A stretch of DNA of 41,521 nucleotides from contig NZ_JAUNEC010000010.1 of assembly GCF_030525755.1 (NCBI RefSeq), forward strand, positions 1-41,521, written 5' to 3'. Origin of the DNA: Alysiella sp. GTDB taxonomy: Bacteria; Pseudomonadota; Gammaproteobacteria; Burkholderiales; Neisseriaceae. The translations under genes and the position numbers were made by a program. This document shows, one piece after another, positions 22,789 to 30,130 of the stretch. The stretch's first letter is position 1. Each line of letters starts with the position of its first letter. The notes under the pieces were generated by a model. That model was not told the DNA's origin. It saw nothing but the letters and a program-made list of their open reading frames with translations, and made no database searches.

Positions 22789-23496
22789 ATGAAAAATCAT
22801 ATTCTATTACTTCTTTTGGCATTATCTGCTTGTTCCGCAGAAACAACTGCTGACATACAAAATATGACTGCCAGCAGTCCTGCTCATACGCAGTTAAACT
22901 ACACGGTTGAACAAAAAAATCTGTTGGCTCAAGCTGAAAAAGGCGATGTGGATGCACAATATTTCTTGGCTCAGTCGCTATTTGAAACGGCTGACCCTAA
23001 CCGTATCAAAGAAAGTGATTTCTATCATTGGATGAAAAAGGCTGCCGATAATGGACATGAAGTTGCCCAAAATATTTTGGCTGATATGGCAGCAGATGGT
23101 ATGAGCAGTCAAGAAACCGCAGATGAATTTGCGCCTAATGGCACACAAAAAATCATGGATGAAATTAAATTATTGGAAAAGCAGACACCTGTTGATTATC
23201 TAAAAATCATCGGAAAATTGCAGCAAGCTGCTACATTACAAAATTATATGGCGTTGTCTGATTTAACCGTAATTTATGGTATGGAGGAAAATGCCACCGT
23301 TTATGGTGTCAAAACCAATCCGCTAACAGCTTGTACATTGGCTTTATACAATAATCATTTATATGGTGATGTAAACAAAGGACATCTTGACGTGTATTGT
23401 AATGGTGAACAGGTTACCAATGCGCAATTTAAACAAGCAGAGCGATTGAGTAAGATGCTCATCAAGCACCCCAATCGTTTGAGCGAACTTTGGTAA
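22789..23496 (+). CDS. Lipoprotein with Sel1-like repeats
   Basis: 235 residues. The N-terminus MKNHILLLLLALSAC has a type II signal with a lipobox ending in Cys15 (LSAC), so the mature protein should be lipid-anchored. Residues about 45-105 read LLAQAEKGDVDAQYFLAQSLFE and HWMKKAADNGHEVAQNILADMAADG, which fit Sel1-like helical repeats (A-x-G-D-x-x-A-Q-x-x-L-A). A further degenerate repeat may follow (LQQAATLQNYMALSDLTVIYG). Sel1-like proteins generally serve as interaction scaffolds; the partner is unknown. It follows topA by 86 bases with two DUS in between. Confidence 0.8.
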   Translation: MKNHILLLLLALSACSAETTADIQNMTASSPAHTQLNYTVEQKNLLAQAEKGDVDAQYFLAQSLFETADPNRIKESDFYHWMKKAADNGHEVAQNILADMAADGMSSQETADEFAPNGTQKIMDEIKLLEKQTPVDYLKIIGKLQQAATLQNYMALSDLTVIYGMEENATVYGVKTNPLTACTLALYNNHLYGDVNKGHLDVYCNGEQVTNAQFKQAERLSKMLIKHPNRLSELW

Positions 23497-23960
23497 TGAA
23501 ATAGCGTGCGCCATGTGCAATCAAATCGCCACCAAATTCATTTTAATGCAGCGAAATGGTGCAACGGCGCAAGCTACAAAGGTTTCAGGCTGCCTGAAAA
23601 CATCAATGCAAATCACGTTGTCCAAATGTGGCTATCAGATTTTGCGCTGCGTCCATCGCCACAAACGCGCCCTGATATTTGCCCATTACCCCAAACACAT
23701 ACAATTTGCCGTGTTGTTTTTCCAAATCGGCTAGGGTTTGCTTGTCATCTTCATAATTCAAAGTTCGGCGCGTTGCTTCATCGGCTTTTTGCAAGCTGCT
23801 CAAATCCAATTTAACATATTGTGTTTGACTGGAATTGGATGTTCTGCGAATTGCGGCAATAGGCACACCTGCCAATTTATCAAATTCCACCAAATTTTCA
23901 GGCAGCCTTAAACTAAAAATACATATTTGATTAATTTTATTAACAGAAAGATTTTCTCAA
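23497..23960. other. Gap between the Sel1 lipoprotein and murA
   Basis: 464 bases that hold only a gene remnant on the minus strand (23603-23893), DUS copies near 23583 and 23895, and the short murA leader. Plus-strand open frames here are shadows. Confidence 0.6.
23603..23893 (-). pseudogene. Remnant or leaderless ORF of unknown family
   Basis: A 96-codon open frame with protein-like composition: KLAGVPIAAIRRTSNSSQ, YVKLDLSSLQKADEATRRTL, TLADLEKQHGKLYVFGVMG and YQGAFVAMDAAQNLIATFG. The only starts are TTG (23893) or GTG (23890), with no Shine-Dalgarno, and an in-frame TGA lies about 25 codons upstream. The frame begins directly at a DUS and no ATG is available. This looks like the C-terminal end of a lost gene, possibly cut at the DUS. 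A functional small protein with a GTG start cannot be excluded. I recognise no family. Confidence 0.4.
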
Positions 23961-25223
23961 ATGGATAAATTAAAAATCATCGCCAACGGCAAATTAAATG
24001 GCGAAATCACCGTGTCGGGCGCGAAAAACGCCGCTTTGCCCTTGATGTGTGCAGGTTTGCTCACAAGCGGCACCTTGCGTTTGAAAAACGTCCCCATGCT
24101 GGCAGACGTGAAAACCACGCAAAAATTGTTGCAAGGCATGGGCGCACGCGTTTTGACCGACAACATTGCCGAATTTGAAATCAACGGCAGCACCGTAAAC
24201 AACACCTGCGCCCCCTACGATTTGGTTCGCACCATGCGCGCGTCCATTTTGGTTTTGGGACCAACTTTGGCGCGATTTGGTCAAGCCGAAGTGAGTTTAC
24301 CAGGGGGCTGTGCGATTGGGGCGCGACCTGTGGACCAGCATTTGAAAGGCTTGGAAGCCATGGGTGCACAAATCGTGATTGAACACGGCTATGTGAAAGC
24401 CACCGCGCCCAACGGCAAACTCAAAGGCGCGCGCGTGGTCATGGACGTGGTAACGGTGGGCGGCACAGAAAATCTGCTGATGGCAGCGACTTTGGCGCAA
24501 GGCACAACCGTGTTGGAAAATTGTGCCGTTGAGCCAGAAGTGGTGGATTTGGCAGAATGCTTGGTCAAAATGGGCGCAAAAATTCAAGGCATAGGCACAC
24601 AAACCATGACCATTGAAGGCGTGGACGAATTGCACGGCTGCGAACACAGCGTGGTGCCAGACCGCATTGAAGCAGGCACATTCTTGTGTGCGGTGGCGAT
24701 GACAGGCGGCAAAGTGGTGTTGCGCAACGCCGCGCCCAAAACCATGGACGTGGTTTTGGACAAACTGGTGGAAGCAGGCGCGATTATTGAAGCAGGCGAT
24801 GATTGGATTAGCATAGACATGCAGCAACGCCCCAAAGCCGTGAGCATTCGCACCGCCGAACACCCCGCATTCCCCACCGATATGCAAGCGCAATTCATGG
24901 CAATGAACGCCATTGCCGAAGGCGCGTGTAAAGTAACCGAAACCATTTTTGAAAACCGCTTTATGCACGTTCCCGAGCTGAATCGCATGGGCGCGAACAT
25001 TTCTGCCGAAGGCAACACCGCTTTGGTGCAGGGCGTGGAAAAATTGTCGGGTGCAACGGTTATGGCAACCGATTTACGCGCGTCTGCCAGCTTGGTGATG
25101 GCGGGTTTGGTGGCTGATGGCGAAACCATCGTGGAACAAATCTACCACCTAGACCGTGGCTACGAACACATCGAGAAAAAACTCGGTGGTGTGGGCGCGA
25201 AAATTGAGCGCATTCGCAGCTAA
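23961..25223 (+). CDS. murA: MurA, UDP-GlcNAc 1-carboxyvinyltransferase
   Basis: First committed step of peptidoglycan synthesis, transferring enolpyruvate from PEP to UDP-GlcNAc. 420 residues. Catalytic Lys22 is in VSGAKNAALPLM and the fosfomycin-target Cys117 in SLPGGCAIGARPVDQHL. Further landmarks are GTENLLMAATLAQGTTVLENCAVEPEVVDLAECL, VVPDRIEAGTFLCAVAMTGG, HPAFPTDMQAQFMAMNAIAEG, and the C-terminal DLRASASLVMAGLVADGETIVEQIYHLDRGYEHIEKKL. All are canonical. It appears monocistronic with an inverted DUS pair and hairpin downstream. Confidence 0.98.
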   Translation: MDKLKIIANGKLNGEITVSGAKNAALPLMCAGLLTSGTLRLKNVPMLADVKTTQKLLQGMGARVLTDNIAEFEINGSTVNNTCAPYDLVRTMRASILVLGPTLARFGQAEVSLPGGCAIGARPVDQHLKGLEAMGAQIVIEHGYVKATAPNGKLKGARVVMDVVTVGGTENLLMAATLAQGTTVLENCAVEPEVVDLAECLVKMGAKIQGIGTQTMTIEGVDELHGCEHSVVPDRIEAGTFLCAVAMTGGKVVLRNAAPKTMDVVLDKLVEAGAIIEAGDDWISIDMQQRPKAVSIRTAEHPAFPTDMQAQFMAMNAIAEGACKVTETIFENRFMHVPELNRMGANISAEGNTALVQGVEKLSGATVMATDLRASASLVMAGLVADGETIVEQIYHLDRGYEHIEKKLGGVGAKIERIRS

Positions 25224-25357
25224 AATCTTTTTTCAGGCAGCCTGAAAACACAAGATGATTTTTTGAATGAAATTAGGTGGTACTTACCTTATCATATTAC
25301 TCACACAAAATACTTGTAAAATCAAAAAAATCATGGGTAACAGCTGCTGAATAATAC

Positions 25358-25395
25358 AGGCTGCCTGAAAAACACCATGGTGTTTCAGGCAGCCT
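25358..25395. terminator. Inverted DUS pair with CACCATGGTG core
   Basis: AGGCTGCCTGAAA and TTTCAGGCAGCCT flank a second palindrome CACCATGGTG, giving one long hairpin of 38 bases. It lies between murA and hisZ. Confidence 0.7.
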
Positions 25396-25451
25396 TATTA
25401 CCGCAAATACATTAAATTATGTTAAAGTTTACCCAGATTTCAATAACAGTA

Positions 25452-25472
25452 AGGCGGTTATCCGTCTTTTTT
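25452..25472 (+). promoter_or_regulatory. Possible attenuator hairpin before hisZ
   Basis: GGCGG and CCGTC can pair (one G-U) around TTAT and are followed by six T, about 25 bases before the hisZ start codon. The short stem makes this tentative. Confidence 0.3.
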
Positions 25473-25498
25473 CATGCCATAGTATAGAAGGATACAGC

Positions 25499-26638
25499 AT
25501 GCAAACTTGGCAACTTCCTGAACACATCGCCGATATTTTACCCGAACGCGCACGTCAGCTTGAAAGCATCAAAGAACGTGTGTTGTTGCAATTTCGCCTA
25601 CACGGTTATGAATTGGTACATCCGCCTTTAATGGAATACAGCCAATCTTTGCTTACCCACATAGACAATGGTTTATCGCTTAAAACCATACGCGTTGCCG
25701 ACCAAATCAGCGGTCGTCAGCTGGGTATCCGTGCCGATATTACGCCACAAGTAGCACGCATTGATGCTCATTTATTGTCTCAAAATCAAGGTATTAACCG
25801 ATTATGTTATTCAGGCAGCGTATTGCACGCCAAACCCGATGGCTTCTTAACCACGCGTGAACCTTATCAAACTGGTGCAGAACTCTATGGTTGTACTAAC
25901 ACAGCTGCTGATATTGAAATCATTGATTTAATGTTAAAAACCTTAAAAATAGGTGGCATGAACAACATCATTCTTGCGCTCGGACACATTGGCGTTTTCC
26001 GCGCTTTAGCTGTAGCAGCAGCTTTGAATGAAACACAAAGCCAACAATTGCTTTCCGCTATGCAAAACAAAGACCGTGAAGCCGTTCGCGCATTGGCAAA
26101 AAGCTGGCAACTGGACGACATTTGGACAAACGCACTCGCCACTTTGCCCGAATTGTATGGCGGACGCGAAATTTTACAGGCAGCCAAACAGCGTTTGCCG
26201 CAATTGAGTGCGGTTACACAAGCCATTGAAATTTTGGAACAAGTTTGCGCGGCATTCCCCGAACAAGCCGTTCACATTGATTTGGCGGAAGTGCGCGTGG
26301 ACAACTACCACACAGGCTTGCTCTATGCCGCCTACGCGCCCGAACACCATGACGCGGTGGCGCGTGGTGGTCGCTATGACGGTTTGGGCGAATATTTTGG
26401 GCGTTCGCGTCCTGCCACAGGTTTCAGTTTTGATTTGCGCGTATTTGGGGCGTATTTGGCAGCAAGTTCGCGCCCCGAAACGGTGCGTGTGGCACTTGCC
26501 GATTATGCCCAAGCCATTGAAAAAATCAATGAATTGCGCGAACAGGGCATTTGCGTGGTGGTGGATTATGGCATGAACGACAATTCAGGCAGCCTGAAAC
26601 GTTTGGTTTGGCAAAATAATGAGTGGATTATTGTGTGA
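25499..26638 (+). CDS. hisZ: HisZ, ATP phosphoribosyltransferase regulatory subunit
   Basis: HisRS-like paralogue that activates the short form of HisG in histidine synthesis. 379 residues. The class II synthetase fold is visible: LPEHIADILPERARQLESIKERVLLQFRLHGYELVHPPLMEYSQSL (motif 1 region), RVADQISGRQLGIRADITPQVARIDAH (motif 2 region), and ARGGRYDGLGEYFGRSRPATGFSFDL (motif 3-like). It lacks the C-terminal anticodon domain of true HisRS. The start has AGAAGGA upstream. From memory, hisZ directly precedes purA in other Neisseriaceae; here about 2.1 kb of accessory genes separate them. Confidence 0.94.
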   Translation: MQTWQLPEHIADILPERARQLESIKERVLLQFRLHGYELVHPPLMEYSQSLLTHIDNGLSLKTIRVADQISGRQLGIRADITPQVARIDAHLLSQNQGINRLCYSGSVLHAKPDGFLTTREPYQTGAELYGCTNTAADIEIIDLMLKTLKIGGMNNIILALGHIGVFRALAVAAALNETQSQQLLSAMQNKDREAVRALAKSWQLDDIWTNALATLPELYGGREILQAAKQRLPQLSAVTQAIEILEQVCAAFPEQAVHIDLAEVRVDNYHTGLLYAAYAPEHHDAVARGGRYDGLGEYFGRSRPATGFSFDLRVFGAYLAASSRPETVRVALADYAQAIEKINELREQGICVVVDYGMNDNSGSLKRLVWQNNEWIIV

Positions 26639-26641
26639 ATC

Positions 26642-26656
26642 TTCAGGTAGCCTGAA
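26642..26656 (-). repeat. Eikenella-like DUS variant
   Basis: TTCAGGTAGCCTGAA between hisZ and the MmcQ/YjbR gene, ending ten bases before the latter's ATG. Confidence 0.65.
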
Positions 26657-26665
26657 AGGTAGGTC

Positions 26666-27025
26666 ATGATTTCGCAAGTCCATTTCATTCACAATCACAT
26701 ATTTGAAAAATATGGTGTTTTACCTGAATACATTTTTCGCCAGCACCCTGATTGTGCGGTGTTTCGCCACACTCATAACCGCAAATGGTTTGTCATCACG
26801 CTTGCGGTTTCAGGCAGCCAAATTGGTTTGCCCTCGCAGGATAAAATCCCGATTATGAATGTGAAATTGCCACCCGAATGGGTTGCGCAATTAAGTGGGC
26901 AAGCAGGTTTTGCGCCAGCTTACCACATGAATAAACGCCATTGGCTGACGGTGCGTTTGGACGGCTCGCTGCCTGAAAAACAGTTGCTTGAATTATTAAC
27001 GGAAAGTTTTTTACAAACGCAATAA
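26666..27025 (+). CDS. MmcQ/YjbR family protein
   Basis: 119 residues, the usual size of this small alpha/beta family (CyaY-like fold). Signatures are EYIFRQHPDCAVFRHTHNRKWFVITLAVSG, the strand IPIMNVKLPPEWVAQL, GFAPAYHMNKRHWLTVRLDGSLP and the C-terminal helix LLELLTESFLQT. The family is annotated as possibly DNA-binding, but its role is unproven. It begins 27 bases after hisZ, across an Eikenella-like DUS, with AAAGGTAGG before the ATG. Confidence 0.85.
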   Translation: MISQVHFIHNHIFEKYGVLPEYIFRQHPDCAVFRHTHNRKWFVITLAVSGSQIGLPSQDKIPIMNVKLPPEWVAQLSGQAGFAPAYHMNKRHWLTVRLDGSLPEKQLLELLTESFLQTQ

Positions 27026-27041
27026 CAGGGTAAAATGGGGC

Positions 27042-27056
27042 TTCAGGTAGCCTGAA
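27042..27056 (-). repeat. Eikenella-like DUS variant
   Basis: TTCAGGTAGCCTGAA at the left border of the phase-variable locus. Confidence 0.6.
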
Positions 27057-27073
27057 AATTGCCACCAAGCCAA

Positions 27074-27099
27074 TGTAGGGTGCATGGTACGCACCCTAA
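27074..27099. repeat. Solo TGTAGGG hairpin
   Basis: TAGGGTGC and GCACCCTA pair around ATGGTAC. It is one arm of the double-hairpin family, located between the MmcQ/YjbR gene and the nuclease-like gene. Confidence 0.55.
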
Positions 27100-27150
27100 A
27101 ATTACCTAGCATAAGGATTTATTGATTTAACATAAATAAAAGGAGTAATG

Positions 27151-28202
27151 ATGTTTAATAATATCCGAAATTTAATTGCCAAAGAAAATGACTCCTCCCC
27201 CCCCCCCCGCAAAATACCATTAAATTAGGTATCTATCGTTGCAATGCGTGTAAAATTTGGGGTGAAACGGTGAAAGGCGTTCAGGCTGCCTGTCATAAAT
27301 GTGGTGCGGCGGTGGCGGTTTACGCGCCTTTGCAGGTAGTGGAGCAATTATCGGCACGTTACACGGCGGCTTTGCGCGAAATTGACAGCCTGAAAGCCCA
27401 ACTAGACGACAGCGAACTTCAAGAAAATCTGCAAAATAATCCTTTGAATAATTTGGATTTAAACAATACCGATAAGCTTGCTACTGCCGCACAACACCAA
27501 CCTTTGGCAAATTGGTTTACCAAACAAAATGTGAAAGCTGAATTTAATTATTCGGCTGTGGACATGAGTGGTTTTTATGACGAAGCGGCGCAGAAAATTG
27601 GTCAAAATTACGCTTTATTGGCAGATTTAATGCGTAAATTAAGTTGGTCGTATCACAAAAATGTGTTGAATTTGAATTTGGATTTGAAAAAATACAACCA
27701 AAAACAGCAACAAAAAATCAACCATATTTGCCGTGAATTTTACAGCCACACACTGTTTTCGGTGTATAACTATAAGAAACAAGATAAAATTTTATTTTTG
27801 AAACTACAAATCGCTACACCAATTCGTCAATTTTTCATGGGCGGTTGGTTGGAATGGTTCGCGCTCAACAGCGTTTTGCAAACCGTACAAGCAAAAAATG
27901 TACGTTTTTCTGTGGCGCGAAGTGTAAAAATTCATTTTCAAAATCAAGATTTACATGAATTGGACGTGGTTTTGTACACGTCAAACGGTGTGCCAATTGT
28001 GATTGAATGTAAAACGGGCGAATACCGCAAAGATTTGGATAAATATTTGAATTTAAGAAAAAGATTGAATATCCCAGCCAATAATTTCATTTTGCTGGTA
28101 TTGGATATTGATGACGCACAAGCCAAATCGTTGAGCAGTATGTATGATTTGACTTTTGTAACATTGAATACTTTGCAGGCACATATTGAAAAAGTGGTAT
28201 AA
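27151..28202 (+). CDS. Phase-variable (OFF) zinc-ribbon PD-(D/E)XK nuclease-like protein
   Basis: AGGAG and two ATGs (27148, 27151) start a frame that reads MFNNIRNLIAKENDSSPPP, enters a tract of 12 C (27197-27208) and stops at a TAG at 27226. The long downstream frame (to 28202) is open from just before the C tract. It continues as NTIKLGIYRCNACKIWG, with no start codon until a GTG at 27270 that would cut the zinc ribbon. With 13 or 10 C the frames join into about 350 residues. That protein has CxxC...CxxC (Cys31, 34, 48, 51), a coiled-coil-like stretch (VEQLSARYTAALREIDSLKAQL), and a C-terminal nuclease-like domain with FMGGWLE, HELDVVLY (Asp272) and PIVIECKTGEYRKDL (Glu286, Lys288). The GGWLE...ELDV...ECKTG order resembles the Card1/DUF1887 type. 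The activity and any defence role are inferred. Confidence 0.7.
27197..27208 (+). repeat. Poly-C tract (12 C) inside a coding sequence
   Basis: A homopolymer of 12 C follows ACTCCT and precedes GC. It lies 46 bases after the ATG. Its length sets the reading frame: 12 gives early termination, 13 or 10 restores the downstream frame. Such G/C tracts are classical slipped-strand phase-variation sites in Neisseriaceae. Confidence 0.9.
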
Positions 28203-28268
28203 ACATTTTCAGGCAGCCTGAAAAATATTTTGATGACATATTCATACATTATTTCAGGGTAATCAATC

Positions 28269-28646
28269 ATGTTATTGACAGATGTGAGCAAAAGAATGGT
28301 GGCGATTTGGCTAGGTACTTGTGATAGAGACAGTGAAGCCGAATTACAATACATGAACAAAACAGGAAAACGCAAATCGCAATTATCCAAAGATTTGAAC
28401 AGTCCCATTGATTTGGACTTATTTCTGTGGCAAACAACTGATAATGATGAAATTTTGCCTGTTGAGCAGTTGGTTAAGCAACTTCATTGTGATTATGATG
28501 TTGATGAAATCGTTCGCGTTGCAAAAGAAAAAGGTGTCTTGGCTGGCAATCGTATGTTCAGCTATCATTTTTCGGAATTTACTGAAAATGAGCCCAATAA
28601 AAGCTATTGCGGTTTAACTTTTATTGGCAATTTTAAAATGTTTTAA
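28269..28646 (+). CDS. Imm22-like immunity protein (orphan)
   Basis: 125 residues with an AGGG Shine-Dalgarno. The N-terminal RMVAIWLGTCDRDSEAELQYM recalls the family opening V-S-I-W-x-G...E-x-E-L-x-x-Y. Near the middle LSKDLNSPIDLDLFLWQT fits the conserved acidic patch. The end, GNRMFSYHFSEFTE, followed by YCGLTFIGNFKMF, resembles the Imm22 C-terminal strands (F-I-G-x-x-x-Y). Imm22 proteins are predicted antitoxins of polymorphic toxin systems. No toxin gene is seen in the window; the neighbour upstream is the nuclease-like gene and downstream is purA. The family assignment is from memory of the sequence pattern. Confidence 0.5.
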   Translation: MLLTDVSKRMVAIWLGTCDRDSEAELQYMNKTGKRKSQLSKDLNSPIDLDLFLWQTTDNDEILPVEQLVKQLHCDYDVDEIVRVAKEKGVLAGNRMFSYHFSEFTENEPNKSYCGLTFIGNFKMF

Positions 28647-28741
28647 TCTGTATTGTTGCATTTTCAGGCAGCCTGAAACCAAGTTCAGCGTAGCTAAAAT
28701 TCCCAATTTCTTATTTTTATTAACCAAAAAGGTCAAACAAA

Positions 28742-30040
28742 ATGACAAAAAACGTGGTCGTAATCGGCGCACAATGGGGCGACGAAGGCAAAGGCAAAAT
28801 CGTAGATTGGCTCGCGGAGCAAACCACAGGCGTGGTGCGCTTTCAGGGCGGACACAACGCAGGACACACGCTGGTTGTGAACGGTAAAAAAACCATTTTG
28901 CGCCTGATTCCAAGCGGCATTTTGCATGAAAACTTGGATTGCTACATCGGTTCAGGCGTGGTGGTATCGCCCGAAGCCTTGTTGGGCGAAATTGACGAAT
29001 TGAACGCGGCTGGCGTGAAAAATGTGGAACAACGCCTGAAAATCGCCCCCACCGCACCCTTGATTTTGCCCTACCACATTGCGCTTGACCAAGCCCGCGA
29101 AAAATCGCGCGGTGCAGGCAAAATCGGCACAACAGGTCGCGGCATCGGGCCCGCTTACGAAGACAAAGTGGCGCGCCGTTCGGTACGCGCTGGCGATTTG
29201 GCAAACCGCGATTTGGTGGCGGAAAAAGTCCGCAACAATCTGGCTTTGTACAATGTGCAACTGGAACATTTGCATGGCGCACAAGCCGTTGATTTTGATG
29301 AAGTGATGGCGAAAATTGACGCATTCCGCGAACGCATTTTGCCGATGATTGCCGATGTGTCGCGCACTTTGTACGAGAAAAATCAGCTTGGCGAACGCTT
29401 GCTGTTTGAAGGCGCACAAGGCACTTTGCTGGACATTGATTATGGCACTTATCCCTTTGTTACATCATCAAATTGTGTGGCGGGCGCGGCGGCGGCTGGC
29501 GCAGGTGTGCCACCGCATATGTTGAACTATGTGTTGGGCATTGTGAAAGCCTACACCACGCGCGTGGGTTCAGGTCCATTCCCAACGGAATTGTTTGACG
29601 AAGTGGGCGCAGGCTTGGCAGAACGCGGACATGAATTTGGTTCGGTAACGGGTCGCCCAAGACGTTGCGGTTGGTTTGACGCGGCTGCCTTAAAACGCTC
29701 AATCCAAGTAAACGGCATCACAGGCATGTGTATCACGAAATTGGACGTGATGGACGGCATTGAAAAAATCCAAATTTGCGTGGGCTACACCTTGCCAGAC
29801 GGCTCCACCACCGACATTTTGCCCTTTGGCGCAGACGCGGTTGCCAACTGCACGCCCATTTACGAAACTTTGGACGGCTGGACGGAATCCACCTTTGGCG
29901 TGAAATCGTATGACGCGCTGCCTGAAAATGCGAAAAAATATTTGAAACGCATTGAAGAAGTGTGCGGTGCGCCGATTGCGATTGTGTCCACAGGCCCTGA
30001 CCGTGAAGAAACGATTTTGATTCAACATCCGTTTGAATAA
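28742..30040 (+). CDS. purA: Adenylosuccinate synthetase
   Basis: Converts IMP and aspartate to adenylosuccinate with GTP. 432 residues, normal. The GTP/IMP site GAQWGDEGKGKIVDWL is at 9-24, GGHNAGHTLVV follows near 40, then LRLIPSGILHENLDCYIGSGVVVSP, GTTGRGIGPAYEDKVARR, LFEGAQGTLLDIDYGTYPFVTSSNC, TRVGSGPFPTEL, GRPRRCGWFDAAALKRS and the C-terminal STGPDREETI. All are invariant family blocks. AAAGG precedes the ATG. Two unrelated accessory genes lie directly upstream. The gene ends with a DUS-derived terminator. Confidence 0.98.
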   Translation: MTKNVVVIGAQWGDEGKGKIVDWLAEQTTGVVRFQGGHNAGHTLVVNGKKTILRLIPSGILHENLDCYIGSGVVVSPEALLGEIDELNAAGVKNVEQRLKIAPTAPLILPYHIALDQAREKSRGAGKIGTTGRGIGPAYEDKVARRSVRAGDLANRDLVAEKVRNNLALYNVQLEHLHGAQAVDFDEVMAKIDAFRERILPMIADVSRTLYEKNQLGERLLFEGAQGTLLDIDYGTYPFVTSSNCVAGAAAAGAGVPPHMLNYVLGIVKAYTTRVGSGPFPTELFDEVGAGLAERGHEFGSVTGRPRRCGWFDAAALKRSIQVNGITGMCITKLDVMDGIEKIQICVGYTLPDGSTTDILPFGADAVANCTPIYETLDGWTESTFGVKSYDALPENAKKYLKRIEEVCGAPIAIVSTGPDREETILIQHPFE

Positions 30041-30057
30041 AGTTTTGGTATTGCAGT

Positions 30058-30090
30058 AGGCTGCTTGAAAAATGAGATTTCAGGCAGCCT
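30058..30090. terminator. Terminator after purA from inverted DUS
   Basis: AGGCTGCTTGAAA and TTTCAGGCAGCCT pair over 13 positions (one G-U or mismatch) with a 7-base loop, 17 bases after the purA stop. Confidence 0.65.
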
Positions 30091-30130
30091 GAAAGTGTTT
30101 TTAGATTGATTGTAAGTTCAAAATCCGATT

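Noticed and set aside
27197..27208. C12 tract as a simple assembly error
   Set aside because: Cannot be excluded, but a long C tract in a 5' coding region with an alternative frame exactly across it is the usual form of phase variation in this family, so it is kept as a finding.
28614..29417. 267-codon open frame antisense to purA
   Set aside because: Arg/Pro/Cys-rich shadow of purA, without a start context.
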